Shown in pieces: positions 1 to 8,294 of a stretch of 64,000 nt of DNA (positions are counted from its first letter, which is position 1; each line of letters starts with the position of its first letter). The notes under the pieces were generated by a model. It was given only the letters and a program-made list of their open reading frames with translations. It was not told the origin of the DNA and searched no databases. The DNA is taken from assembly GCF_028416635.1 (NCBI RefSeq), contig NZ_CP114013.1, positions 1,984,001-2,048,000 of the forward strand, given 5' to 3'. Origin of the DNA: Baekduia alba. Lineage in GTDB: Bacteria; Actinomycetota; Thermoleophilia; Solirubrobacterales; Solirubrobacteraceae. A program made the translations under genes and the position numbers.

Positions 1-292
1 CCACGCGCGCGCGCACCGCCGGGTCCGGGCCCACCGCCGCGCCCGGCTCCAGCCACCACGCGCCGTCGCCGACGGCCAGGTGCAGCGGGATCTCGAAGGC
101 CACGCCGAACGGCGCGTCGGCGGCCACGACGGGCGTCCCGGGCACCGCGGCGATCCGGCGCCAGCTGGCGCCGTCGGCGATCAGCAGCGTCGGCGGGGCG
201 GTCGCCGCGCCGCGGGCACGGCCGAGCAGGCGGACGCGGGCATACCCCGGTCCGCCGCCTGCGTACTCCGCCTGTGCGACGTCCAACGTCAT
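1..292 (-). CDS. Partial hypothetical protein (5' end only)
   Basis: An open minus-strand frame starts at an ATG at 292 and runs off the left edge, giving 97 residues beginning MTLDVAQAEY. The translation has an ordinary actinobacterial composition, with motifs such as PTLLIADGASWRRIAAVPG and PFGVAFEIPLHLAVGDGAWWLEPG that suggest a beta-rich fold. I do not recognise the family. It lies 73 bases downstream of the regulator on the same strand and could be co-transcribed with it. The start is uncertain: the nearest purine-rich stretch is more than 20 bases upstream. Confidence 0.5.
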   Translation of the reverse strand, partial: MTLDVAQAEYAGGGPGYARVRLLGRARGAATAPPTLLIADGASWRRIAAVPGTPVVAADAPFGVAFEIPLHLAVGDGAWWLEPGAAVGPDPAVRARV

Positions 293-365
293 GACGATCC
301 GGCGGCCATCCGGGCCGCCCTCCGGCGAGTGTACGGGCCCGAACGGTCGCTGCCCAGCTTCGCGC

Positions 366-2438
366 TCAGGCGTGCTTGGCCATCAGGTACTCGGCGACCC
401 GCTGCGAGGCGCTGCGCAGGCGGCGGAAGTACGTCGCGCGGCTGACGTGCAGCTCGTCGGCGGCGAGCTCGTGGCTGCCGGACGGGTCGAGGTAGCCGCG
501 CTGGACGATGCGGCGCAGGAGCTGCTCGTCGGGCGAGTCGCCGAACGCGTTGGCGACCGCGTCCGCGACCTCGGCGCGGACCGCCGCGGCGCGCTCCTCG
601 GTCGTCGCGCCGGAGGCCAGCGGCGACGCCGCCAGCTCCAGCGGCTGGTTCAGCGACCGCAGCGCCTCGCGGACGACCTCGGCCGTCACGGGCTCGCGCG
701 ACCCGTCGACCGCGCCGACGCCGTCGTCCTCGAAGATCACCGACGCCAGCGGCGCCGCGTCCGGCCCGAGGCGCACCGGCCCCGGCGCGCCCAGGCCGAG
801 CTCGCCGTAGACCGCGCCGCGCATGCCGCCCAGGATGCCGTCGTCGCTGTGGTCGACCTGATGGCATTCGACGACCTTGTCCTCGAAGGCGACGTCGAGG
901 TGCTCCAAGTGCGTGGTGTCGACCGCGCGCGCGAACGCGACGGCCGCTGGGTTGGTCGGATCGATGGGGATGTACGAGTAGCGCGGGTTCTTGAGTCCCG
1001 ACCGCAGGATCGCGGCCGTGTTCAGGATCGACAGCACGGGCGAGCTGATGTCCCCATGGCCGACGAAGTCGATCGAGTCGCGCCAGATGAGGACCTCGTC
1101 GCCGCCGTGCGCGGCGCGCGCGTGCGCCAGCCACGGACCAAGGCATATGTCCTGCTCGGCGACGGGCGGCGCGCTGTCGGGCGTGACCGCGATCGCCATC
1201 CCGCACAGCGCGTCGCGCGCGTCGCGGACCGTCACGACGCGGTCGGGCGCCAGTGTGAGGATCGGCTGCATCAGCTCCCACCACGCCTCGCCGCCGGGCT
1301 TGGCCAGCAGGCGCTCGCGCGCGACCGGCGCGTCCTCGGCGCGCCACAGGTCCGGGCGGTGCGTGGTCGAGCCGTCGGCGCCGAAGCCCCAGCGCACGGC
1401 CGGGTTCTCGACGAGCTCGGCGAGGTCGACGACGGTGCGCGCGCCCGCGCGCAGGCCGCGCACGAAGAGGTGGTCGGCGATGCGGCGGCGCAGCTCGCGG
1501 TCGCGCTCGGGGTCGCGGGCGCGGAGATCGGCGCGCATCGCCTGGCGGACGATCTCGTGCAGCGCGACGCCGCCGGCGACCTGCTCGGCGAACGTCCGCT
1601 CGCGCAGCCACAGGTAGGCGGCCTCCGGGTCGACGTCCGGGAGCACGTCGCGCAGCATCCGCTCGTCACACACGCGCGCGAGGGCGGCGACGGCCACGAC
1701 GTCGAGGTTGCCGCCGTCCAGCTCGGTCCGCGCGACGCGGTGCAGGATCGCCTGGACGAGGTTCGGGTGCTCGTGGATGCGCTCCGGCGCCCAGCGGGCG
1801 CCGTCGCGGTAGGCGGCGTCGGCGGCGAGCGCGAGCGCCAGCGGCGAGCCGTCCGCCCATGCGATCAGCTGCTGCGCGAGGTCGCCGTCCTGGAGGCCGT
1901 GGGCCTGGATGAGGCTGAGCGCGGCGTCGGCGGGCATCGGGTCGAGCCTGAGCTCGATCGACAGCCGCTCCCAGCCGCCCTCGAACCAGCCGGGCTCGGG
2001 CGCGGTGCGACCGGCGAGCACGACGACCGAGCGGGCGGGGAGCGACGGCAGCAGGCGCGCGCGCAGCCAGCCGCCGGCGGCGCTCATCCGCTCGTAGGTG
2101 TCGAACAGGATCAGCGGCTGCTCGGCGTCGGTGACGTCCCCGAGCGCCGACTCGATCTCGCCCGGGACCGGCGCGAGATCGCGGCCTTCGACGAGGCGGG
2201 TGGTCCAGCCGCGCTTGGAGCCGCGCCGCGCGACCTCGCGCAGGAGCGTCGACTTCCCGATGCCGCCCGGGCCGTGGACGAGCACCACCTGCGCCGGCGG
2301 GTCGTCGACGAACAGCGAGTCGAAGAAGGCAAGTTCGCGCTCGCGGCCGACGAAGCGCTGCTCGTCACGGGCGGCAAGTCGTTCGGCGAGGGTGCTGGAC
2401 ACGTCCGGTTCGCGCTTAAGCGTGTCATGCCTGTCCAC
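366..2438 (-). CDS. NB-ARC/AAA-type ATPase regulator with C-terminal HTH
   Basis: 690 residues from a GTG start. Near residue 30 'FVGRERELAFFDS' followed by the P-loop 'GPGGIGKST' (about residues 54-62) marks a STAND/AAA NTPase of the kind found in large actinobacterial regulators; 'PLILFDTYERM' is a plausible Walker B. The middle is helical and alanine-rich. The last 50 residues contain 'LAADELHVSRATYFRRLRSA', which looks like a DNA-binding helix-turn-helix, so the protein is probably a nucleotide-gated transcription regulator. It is transcribed divergently from the SDR gene with only about 34 bases between starts, suggesting it controls that gene, itself, or both. An in-frame GTG 12 codons downstream is an alternative start. 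Target and signal are unknown. Confidence 0.75.
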   Translation of the reverse strand: MDRHDTLKREPDVSSTLAERLAARDEQRFVGRERELAFFDSLFVDDPPAQVVLVHGPGGIGKSTLLREVARRGSKRGWTTRLVEGRDLAPVPGEIESALGDVTDAEQPLILFDTYERMSAAGGWLRARLLPSLPARSVVVLAGRTAPEPGWFEGGWERLSIELRLDPMPADAALSLIQAHGLQDGDLAQQLIAWADGSPLALALAADAAYRDGARWAPERIHEHPNLVQAILHRVARTELDGGNLDVVAVAALARVCDERMLRDVLPDVDPEAAYLWLRERTFAEQVAGGVALHEIVRQAMRADLRARDPERDRELRRRIADHLFVRGLRAGARTVVDLAELVENPAVRWGFGADGSTTHRPDLWRAEDAPVARERLLAKPGGEAWWELMQPILTLAPDRVVTVRDARDALCGMAIAVTPDSAPPVAEQDICLGPWLAHARAAHGGDEVLIWRDSIDFVGHGDISSPVLSILNTAAILRSGLKNPRYSYIPIDPTNPAAVAFARAVDTTHLEHLDVAFEDKVVECHQVDHSDDGILGGMRGAVYGELGLGAPGPVRLGPDAAPLASVIFEDDGVGAVDGSREPVTAEVVREALRSLNQPLELAASPLASGATTEERAAAVRAEVADAVANAFGDSPDEQLLRRIVQRGYLDPSGSHELAADELHVSRATYFRRLRSASQRVAEYLMAKHA

Positions 2439-2472
2439 TTAAATGGGCGCCGTCCATAGACTTCCCGGCCGT

Positions 2473-3309
2473 ATGGGTGGGGTATCCGAGATCTTCCGCG
2501 CCGACTTGCTGGCCGGCCAGACGGCGATCGTGACGGGGGGCGGGACGAACCTCGGGCTGCGCGCGGCCGGCGAGCTGCTGGCGTGCGGGGCCGACGTCGT
2601 GATCGCCGGGCGGCGGGAGGACGTGCTGCGGGCGGCGTGCGACACGCTCGGGTCCGACCGGTGCTCGTGGGTGAGCGGGGACATCCGGGAGGCGGCGGAC
2701 GCGGAGCGCATCGTCGCCGTCGCGGTGGAGCGCCACGGCGGGTTGTCGTTGTTGGTCAACAACGCGGGCGGGCAGTACTTCGTCCCGGCCGAGGCGATCG
2801 GGGCGAAGGGCTGGCGGGCGGTGATGCGGCTGAACGTCGAGGGGACGATGACGATGTCCTCGGCGGCGAGTGACGCGCTGCGCGCGGCGGGCGGCGGTGG
2901 TGCCGTGGTCAACGTGACCGTCTCGCCGCACCACGGCATGCCCGCGATGGCGCACACCGGCGCGGCGCGCGCGGCGGTCGAGGCGCTGACCGTCGAGCTG
3001 GCGGATCGCTGGAGAGACGACGGGGTGAGCGTCGTCGCCGCGGCGATCGGGCGCTTCGACACCGAGTCGCTGCGCAAGTACCCCGAGGTCGTCTGGCGTG
3101 GTGCCGCGCTGAGCGTCCCGCTGCAGCGCCTCGGTACGATGCAGGAGTTCGCCTGGCTGGTCGCGATGCTCGCATCCCCGCTCGGCAGGGCGTTGAGCGG
3201 CACGACCGTGACGTTGGACGGCGCCGCCGACAACTGGTGGGGCGCATGGCCCCCGACGGCCATCGCCGACGACGCGGGCACGGTCCCCACCGAGGCCCGC
3301 AAGGGCTGA
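2473..3309 (+). CDS. SDR oxidoreductase, enoyl-/dienoyl-CoA reductase-like
   Basis: 278 residues from ATG 2473; an upstream in-frame ATG at 2443 would nearly abut the divergent start at 2438 and is less likely. The Rossmann motif is TGGGTNLG and the structural motif is NNAG, both typical of classical SDRs. The usual YxxxK catalytic pair is absent: the equivalent stretch is 'AMAHTGAARAAVEALT', with His161 where Tyr is expected. A similar H-x-GAARA segment is familiar from peroxisomal trans-2-enoyl-CoA/2,4-dienoyl-CoA reductase relatives, so a CoA-thioester reductase role is the best guess. It would act in the cytosol with NAD(P)H. Function inferred only from motifs and its pairing with the divergent regulator. 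Confidence 0.7.
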   Translation: MGGVSEIFRADLLAGQTAIVTGGGTNLGLRAAGELLACGADVVIAGRREDVLRAACDTLGSDRCSWVSGDIREAADAERIVAVAVERHGGLSLLVNNAGGQYFVPAEAIGAKGWRAVMRLNVEGTMTMSSAASDALRAAGGGGAVVNVTVSPHHGMPAMAHTGAARAAVEALTVELADRWRDDGVSVVAAAIGRFDTESLRKYPEVVWRGAALSVPLQRLGTMQEFAWLVAMLASPLGRALSGTTVTLDGAADNWWGAWPPTAIADDAGTVPTEARKG

Positions 3310-3362
3310 GCGGCGGGCGCGCGCCTTGCCGCCACCTTGCCCACGGGACTAGGGTCGGCGAC

Positions 3363-3807
3363 ATGGCCGGAGAATTCGAAGCGACCACCGTCGTCGATCG
3401 TCCCATCGAGGACGTCTTCGCGTTCCTCGCCAACGGGGAGAACGACCCCAAGTTCAGCCCGCGCGTCCAGGAGATCCGCAAGGTCACCGACGGCCCGATC
3501 GGCGTCGGGACCCGGTTCGCCAGCACGGTCAAGGACGCCGGGATGACCACCAAGCGCGAGTTCGAGCTCACCGAGTTCGTGGCGCCCACGACGATCCGCT
3601 GGGCCGAGCGGTCCAAGAACCTCGTGACCGCGACCGTCGGCGGCTACGACCTCGCGCCCGAAGGCACCGGCACGCGCGTGCGGATCTTCAACGAGCTCGA
3701 GGGCCACGGGCTTCGGCAAGCTCATCGCCGGCCTCGCGCTGCGCTCCGCGCGCAAGGGCGCCGACGACTTCGCCGCCGCGATCAAGCGCGCCGCCGAGGC
3801 GGGCTGA
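3363..3807 (+). pseudogene. SRPBCC/START-like protein, frameshifted
   Basis: From ATG 3363 the frame reads as a polyketide-cyclase/SRPBCC ligand-binding protein: 'EATTVVDRPIEDVFAFLAN' followed by 'GVGTRFASTVKDAGM'. At about 3710 the reading frame is lost. The natural C-terminus, 'FGKLIAGLALRSARKGADDF', continues in a different frame to TGA 3805-3807. Restoring one base would give a normal protein of about 147 residues. Either the gene is recently inactivated or the base is an assembly error; nothing else in it is degraded. It sits just before two tRNA genes. Confidence 0.7.
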
Positions 3808-3826
3808 GTACACTTCCTCGAAGCCT

Positions 3827-3898
3827 GCGGGCGAGGTGTCAACGGCTGCACGGGAGCCTTCCAAGCTCTAGGAGCGGGTTCGAGTCCCGTCGCCCGCT
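3827..3898 (+). tRNA. tRNA-Gly (anticodon TCC)
   Basis: A full cloverleaf of 72 nt can be drawn: acceptor GCGGGCG/CGCCCGC, D stem GTGT/GCAC, anticodon stem GGAGC/GCTCT with loop CTTCCAA (anticodon TCC, reads GGA) and T arm GCGGG-TTCGAGT-CCCGT. The discriminator is T and no CCA is encoded. It lies 19 bases after the SRPBCC stop and 29 bases before tRNA-Pro, so the two tRNAs are probably one transcript ending at the terminator at 4009-4035. Confidence 0.93.
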
Positions 3899-3927
3899 TC
3901 ACCCGCAGCACCGCAGTTCCATAGCCA

Positions 3928-4001
3928 CGGGGAGTGGCGCAGTCTGGTAGCGCACCCGGCTGGGGGCCGGGCGGTCGCAGGTTCAAATCCTGTCTCCCCG
4001 A
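3928..4001 (+). tRNA. tRNA-Pro (anticodon GGG)
   Basis: 74-nt cloverleaf: acceptor CGGGGAG/CTCCCCG, anticodon stem CCCGG/CCGGG with loop CTGGGGG (anticodon GGG, reads CCC), T arm GCAGG-TTCAAAT-CCTGT, discriminator A, no encoded CCA. The 3' half of this gene is repeated imperfectly at 42652-42692, so it probably served as an attachment site for an integrating element. Mobile-element debris begins immediately downstream of its terminator. Confidence 0.95.
3960..4001 (+). repeat. attL-like direct repeat: tRNA-Pro 3' half
   Basis: These 42 bases, from the anticodon loop to the discriminator, match 42652-42692 with one base missing and two substitutions in the T loop. Similarity continues into the terminator hairpin on both sides. 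A tRNA 3'-end duplication is the classic footprint of tyrosine-recombinase integration, with this copy keeping the functional tRNA. Confidence 0.75.
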
Positions 4002-4008
4002 TACGCAC

Positions 4009-4035
4009 AAAAGGCCCGCAAATGCGGGCCTTTTT
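4009..4035 (+). terminator. Rho-independent terminator of the tRNA operon
   Basis: A perfect 7-bp stem GGCCCGC/GCGGGCC with an AAAT loop is preceded by AAAA and followed by TTTTT. It directly follows tRNA-Pro. A degenerate version (GGCCAGC, GTTT, GCGGGC, TTTTT) follows the tRNA fragment at 42.7 kb. Confidence 0.93.
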
Positions 4036-4045
4036 CGTGGGCTTA

Positions 4046-4392
4046 TAGCGGGCGGGCATCCGCAGCGTCGTCGTGCGTGCGGTGCGAGCCAGGCGCCCGG
4101 GGATCGTCAGCAGGCGTCGGCGCAGTGTCCGGGCGGTCCGGATGGTCTGATCGGGCAACGCGAGCAGGTGTGTCCAGCGCAGCAGGTTGTGGGCCAGCGC
4201 GGCGATGACCGTCCACGCGGCGTTGGCCATGTACTTGCCCGATGGGGAAGTGCGCGAGGGCCTGGTCTTTGAGGTCGCGGATGGCCAGCTCGACGACGGC
4301 GTGCTGGCGGTGCTCGGCTTCGACGAGGTCCAGCGCCTCGGTGCAGTTGGTCAGAAACGCGAAGTGGCGCCAGTCGAGCCAGAGCTCGGCCT
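4046..4392 (-). pseudogene. IS1380-family transposase C-terminal remnant
   Basis: On the minus strand the frame reads 'HRQHAVVELAIRDLKDQALAHFP', then shifts by one base near 4245 to 'GKYMANAAWTVIAALAHNLLRW' and 'TLRRRLLTIPGRLARTAR'. These are the characteristic C-terminal motifs of IS1380-type DDE transposases (ELAIRDLK, ANAAW, AHNL, R-R-R-L). Only about 115 residues remain. The catalytic core is missing and the fragment is cut off at the tRNA-Pro terminator on one side and at the recombinase fragment on the other. Not functional. Confidence 0.65.
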
Positions 4393-4396
4393 GAGA

Positions 4397-5791
4397 TCAT
4401 CCGCCGGCGCTCGGACGCGCGGACATCAGCGCACTGCTGATCCGCCTCGGGCGTCTGCCCAGCAGCGGCCGGCTGACGGCATGGCAACAACGGACGTTCA
4501 CGGCGGAGATCGCGCAGTTCCTGCGCGAGGCGCGCGATTTCGGCCTCGGCGCGCCGGGCAGGCCGCTGTTCGGGCTGCCCGCCGGCTTCGCGCTGACCCG
4601 CGCTGATGTCCGCGCGATCGGGCGCCCGGGGCGTGGCCGCGAGCCTGGCCGCGCGTTGCCTGACGTCGTGCTCGCTCAGCTGCTCGACACGTCGGCGCTT
4701 GAGCTCTTGGAGCGGCGCCACGACGCTACCGGCCGCGCCGCACTAGAGGTGCTGGCCGACACCGGGCGCCGGCCGAGCGAGATCTGCGAGCTGGCCTGGG
4801 ATTGCCTGCACCATGAAACCCACACCGACGAGAGCGGCAGCGAGCGCCGCCTGCCGGTTCTCGTCCACGACATGCCGAAGGTCGGTCGCCAAGGATGCCG
4901 GCTGCCGATCGACGAGCAGACCGCCAAGGTCATCACCGCCCAGAAGCAGCGCATCCGCGCGCGCTACCCCGACACCCCGGCCGGCGAGCTGCGGCTCTTC
5001 CCGCGCCTCACCCGCAACCCGGACGGGCGACGGCCGATGGTCTGCACCGAGCTCGCCAGGTTGCTGCGCAACTGGATGGGCGACGTTGAGGCGCTGCTGG
5101 ATACCGACGGCACGGCGTTTGCGCGCGAGCGCGTGATCCCCTACGCGTTCCGCCACAGCTACGCGCAACGCCACGCCGATGCTGGCACACCGGTCGAAGT
5201 ACTGCGCGAACTGATGGGCCACGAGAGCATGGTCACCACGCAGGGCTACTTCCGCGTCCGCGAGCAGCGCGCCCGCAAGGCCGTCCAAGCCCTGGCGCCG
5301 CTACAGATCGACCGCGACGGCCAGCGCACGATGCCCGTCGTCGAGCAGCTGCTCGAGAGCGAGCGGCTGCGCGCGCAGGTCGGACAGACCACCGTCCCGC
5401 TCGGCGTCTGCACTGAGCCGTCCAACGTCAAGGCGCGCGGCACCGCGTGCCCCTACCGTTTCCGCTGTCTGGGCTGCGAGCACTTCCGCACCGACCCGGC
5501 CAGCCAGCCCGAGCTACGCGATTACCTGCATCAGCTGCTCGCCGATCGCGAGCGGCTTGCTGCTGCGGTCCCGCAGCTGGCCGAATGGGCGCGCCGCGAC
5601 GCGGCCCCAAGCGACGAGGAGATTGCCGCCGTCCGCGCGCTCGTCCCGCCGTGCTCGAGGCGATCGCGGTCGCCCGCCGCTACCGCGCCCAGCTGCGCAC
5701 CACGATCCCCGACCGCTTCCAAGCGATCACCCGCGCGCCGCGGCCAACGCTCACACCGCTGCCGATAACGACGGTGACGCCGCCGTCGTGA
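4397..5791 (+). pseudogene. Truncated, frameshifted tyrosine recombinase (Tn554 TnpB-like)
   Basis: The frame is open from the IS remnant junction (about 4397), with 'LTAWQQRTFTAEIAQFLREA' well before the first possible start, so the 5' end is missing. The catalytic domain is complete: box I 'DTGRRPSEICELAW' supplies the first Arg, box II is 'YAFRHSYAQRHADAG' and 'LRELMGHESMVTTQGYF' carries the final His and nucleophile Tyr. A Cys-rich segment (ACPYRFRCLGCEHF) follows, as in Tn554-family transposase B relatives. Near 5645 one base is lost; the natural tail 'AVARRYRAQLRTTIPDRFQA' continues in another frame to a TGA at 5789-5791 that overlaps the GTG of the next gene. Box II has Tyr where most recombinases have His, which is common in this family. 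Inactive because of truncation and frameshift. Confidence 0.75.
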
Positions 5792-6648
5792 CCGCGGCCG
5801 CGCTGCATACCAGCCGACGACTGGACAGCCAGCTCAAGACCCAGCGAGTTCACGCGGCCGTCGACGCGTTCATCGCCGCCGGTCGCCCGGTGACCATCGC
5901 GCAGGTCGCACGCGAGGCGAGCGTCTCGCGCAAATTCATATACAGCCACCCCGAACTGCGCGCCGAGATCGAGCATCGCGCCGCACAGGCCACCACCCGC
6001 CAGACCAACTCGCTGACCGCGACGGCACGGGTCAGCGCAGCCTCGCTGCGCGCCGATCTGGAGAACCACCGCGCGCTCGCGCACCGCCAGCGCCGACAGA
6101 TCGCCGCGCTCGAGCGCCGGCTCTCTGAACTGCTCGGCCGACAGGTCTCCGACCAGATGCCCTACTCCGACCCGGTCGCCGCCGCCGAGGCGCGGCTGCG
6201 AGAGCGGCTCCAGGCCGCCGAGCAGCGCGCGTTCGAGCTGCAGGAGTCACTGGCCACCGCACACGAGGAACTCGCCGCGGCGCGCGAGATCAACCGAGAA
6301 CTCTCGCCACGCACAACCGACCCGGCACCTGAGCGACCAGGTCGGCGACCATGCTCAGGCGGCTGCCGGCGGTCGCGCCGACGGCCAGAACAGGCATCGA
6401 TGCGTCGCACGAAGCCGTCGACCGACTTGACGAACTCGGTAACCGCCGCCAGCGCATCCCCACACGAGACCCCGCGGTTCTTCAAGCAATTGAGCTCATC
6501 TGCTGGAGACCCGATCGAGCGTCGCAGATGGAAGCGATCACGAACTCGCATTGGACGCCTGGACGCCACCGCCTATCGTCGGAGTTTCATTACCCAACCA
6601 CGACCGACCCGATTTCCGCTCATGCGCTCCATCGAGCGCCCGAGCTGA
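5788..6648 (+). CDS. DUF6262/TnpC-like protein, probably 3'-altered
   Basis: GTG 5788 overlaps the frame-corrected stop of the recombinase (GTGA), as in intact transposase A/B/C cassettes. Residues about 15-60 match the N-terminus of DUF6262 proteins: 'FIAAGRPVTIAQVAREASVS' then 'RKFIYSHPELRAEI', a winged-helix-like segment. A coiled-coil region follows (LERRLSELLGRQ, ARLRERLQAAEQRAFELQE). Such proteins accompany Tn554-type recombinases and are thought to assist transposition. After about residue 185 the sequence becomes basic and no longer resembles the family, so the last 100 residues probably read into unrelated DNA. Confidence 0.6.
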   Translation: MTAAALHTSRRLDSQLKTQRVHAAVDAFIAAGRPVTIAQVAREASVSRKFIYSHPELRAEIEHRAAQATTRQTNSLTATARVSAASLRADLENHRALAHRQRRQIAALERRLSELLGRQVSDQMPYSDPVAAAEARLRERLQAAEQRAFELQESLATAHEELAAAREINRELSPRTTDPAPERPGRRPCSGGCRRSRRRPEQASMRRTKPSTDLTNSVTAASASPHETPRFFKQLSSSAGDPIERRRWKRSRTRIGRLDATAYRRSFITQPRPTRFPLMRSIERPS

Positions 6649-6967
6649 TGTCTGATCGGTTGATCATCACATGCGCTCACAAAGCGCGCTACTCAATCGC
6701 TACAGGCAGATCTCGCTTGCCCACCGGTCTCCTCGCCTAAATCGGCGATGGCGTACAGCGATGGTCGAGGCGGCATGCGGAAACCCTGTGGGAACCACAG
6801 GCACGCGGTCGGCTCAAGCGATGCCAGATAGGACCGACTGGCTCCTGGTTGCTGCAACCAATGACCTGTCGCCATCAGCCCGAGTTTCTCGGGGGGAGAT
6901 GGCGGTCGGCCAGGGGTTGGAGCCTCGCTCTTCCGAGCGAGCCCCCTGGAAGGGACAGGAGTACGTC
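6649..6967 (+). other. Gene-free stretch with a leader hairpin
   Basis: No supported gene is seen here; base composition is lower in GC than the surroundings and short frames lack any recognisable motif. Near its end, about 6926-6943, the bases CTCGCTC-TTCC-GAGCGAG form a 7-bp hairpin about 15 bases before the Shine-Dalgarno of the next gene, so the stretch may serve as that gene's promoter and leader. Confidence 0.4.
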
Positions 6968-7339
6968 ATGGACGTCAGCATCATCTACACCGCCAAGGCA
7001 GTGGGCGCGTTGCAGAAGGCGACTCGCGGGCACGACCGGTTCTCGCCGGTCGCCGACATCGCACGCTCGTTGTCGATCATCAGCGACGCACTGGTCAACG
7101 GGCACGAGTTCTCCGAGACCACGGAGCTGATGCCGGTCGAGATCTCGACCGGCGACGGGGCCTACCGTCAGTTCTGGGCTCAAATCTCGAAGACGCCTGA
7201 GGGCGGCCTCGAGATCATGGTGCCCAACGCGAACTGGGCGGGCGGATGCTTCAGGCTCCTCCCGGATGTCAGCGACAACCGCAAGGTCTGGAAGATCAGC
7301 CACCTGGAGCTCGGCGGGCGGTCGCTCGACGACCGCTAA
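6968..7339 (+). CDS. Hypothetical protein, 123 aa, in mobile region
   Basis: ATG 6968 is preceded by AGGAG seven bases upstream, which fixes the start. The product is soluble and slightly acidic, with a hydrophobic helix 'FSPVADIARSLSIISDALV' and a C-terminal half that looks beta-stranded (GLEIMVPNANWAGGCFRLLP). No signal peptide or membrane segment. Not recognised. It has its own hairpin on each side (a leader hairpin near 6930 and a terminator-like hairpin at 7367-7399) and sits between recombinase remnants and a broken ArdC-like gene, so it is probably cargo of the decayed element. Confidence 0.6.
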   Translation: MDVSIIYTAKAVGALQKATRGHDRFSPVADIARSLSIISDALVNGHEFSETTELMPVEISTGDGAYRQFWAQISKTPEGGLEIMVPNANWAGGCFRLLPDVSDNRKVWKISHLELGGRSLDDR

Positions 7340-7366
7340 ACCGCGCAACCACACGTCCACGGCGCT

Positions 7367-7399
7367 CACCGACCCCTCTCGAGAGAGCAGGGGCCGGTG
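7367..7399 (+). terminator. Terminator-like hairpin
   Basis: CACCG and CCCCT arms pair with AGGGG and CGGTG across a CTCGAGAG-containing loop, 28 bases after the stop of the 123-aa gene. There is no U tract, which is common for GC-rich actinobacterial terminators. It also separates this gene from the convergent ArdC-like remnant. Confidence 0.5.
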
Positions 7400-7489
7400 A
7401 CGCCCGCCACACCTGGACTTGACACCCTCGTCGCGATACCCACGCCACGCGGCGCCGCGCAATCCGCGGAATCCCTTGCACCGACCAGG

Positions 7490-8279
7490 CACCGTCCAGC
7501 TTGTCGGTAACACTCGTCACCAACGCTGCGTCCAGTCCGCAAGCGGCACACAGCTCAACCGGGCCTGAAAACGACGGCCTCCACGATCAGCTCCTCCTCG
7601 GCATAGCTGAACGACTCGTCGCTCTCGTCCGTGTCATCGCCGTGGATCAACATGTGCGACAACTCGTGCACCAACGTCTTCGCACGCTGGTTGATCGTGT
7701 TGTCCTCGTTGAGGCCGATCAGGCGCTCGCCTGGGTTGCAATAGCCGCCGACTCTCTCCTCATGGGCTCAGTCACGACGCGGTAGCCGACCTCGGCGGCG
7801 ACGCCGGCCAGCGGGCGCAGCGTCCATGCCAGGTCGTCACCATCGATCGGCGAGATCGGCGGCTCCAGCACGGCGGGCTGAGCGGGCTCCGGGAGCGGGT
7901 CGACCTGGGAGCGGTCGAAGACCGGACCCATCCGGAATCGCGTCCGCGGCTTCTTGTCCTTGTCGGCGCCCGCGGCCTCCCACTCGGCGATCGCCTTGCG
8001 GCTCGGCGGCACCGGCATCCAGATGTACAACGCCTTCTCGCCGCGTCGCACCGAGTAGCCGAGCTCCAGCCACTTCCGGAAGCCGGTGACGTAGGTCGCC
8101 TCCGGACGCTGCATCGCGATCAACAGCTGGTTGGTGAAGCTGTAGTTGTGGAACTTGGAACGGGCACGCAGCCACCTCCGCCAGCCATCGCTGGACTTCA
8201 GCGCCTCGACGGCCTGCGCGGCACGGCGGCGATCGGCCTCCCGTCGCTCCTGGCGCTCGGCCTCGGTCGTGGTCGACAC
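7490..8279 (-). pseudogene. ArdC-like antirestriction/metallopeptidase, frameshifted
   Basis: Starts at GTG 8279 behind GAGGAGG. The N-terminal ArdC domain is clear: 'SDGWRRWLRARSKFHNYSFT', 'NQLLIAMQRPEATYVTGF' and 'LGYSVRRGEKALYIWMP', then 'FDRSQVDPLPEPAQP'. Near 7740 the frame shifts, and the zinc-peptidase part 'AKTLVHELSHMLIHGDD' (HELSH, an HExxH motif) with 'SYAEEELIVEAVVF' lies in a second frame. A further shift near 7560 leaves 'LCAACGLDAALVTSV' in a third. Such proteins are carried by conjugative elements and bind ssDNA or counter restriction. Two frameshifts make it nonfunctional. A conserved two-hairpin leader precedes the start. Confidence 0.75.
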
Positions 8280-8294
8280 GAGATCCTCCTCTGC

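Noticed and set aside
2405-2440. TTAAG...CTTAA imperfect palindrome at the start of the NTPase gene
   Set aside because: Arms match only partly and overlap the start codon; too weak to call an operator.
289-2459. Long ORFs (440 aa minus and 722 aa plus) overlapping the NTPase gene
   Set aside because: Arg/Ala/Pro-rich translations without motifs; they are antisense or shifted frames of the P-loop regulator, as usual in GC-rich DNA.
6162-6569. Minus-strand frame with 'LNCLKNRGVSCGDALAAVTE', vaguely like an IS256 transposase
   Set aside because: The similarity rests on a few residues, catalytic motifs are absent and the DUF6262-like gene runs the other way.
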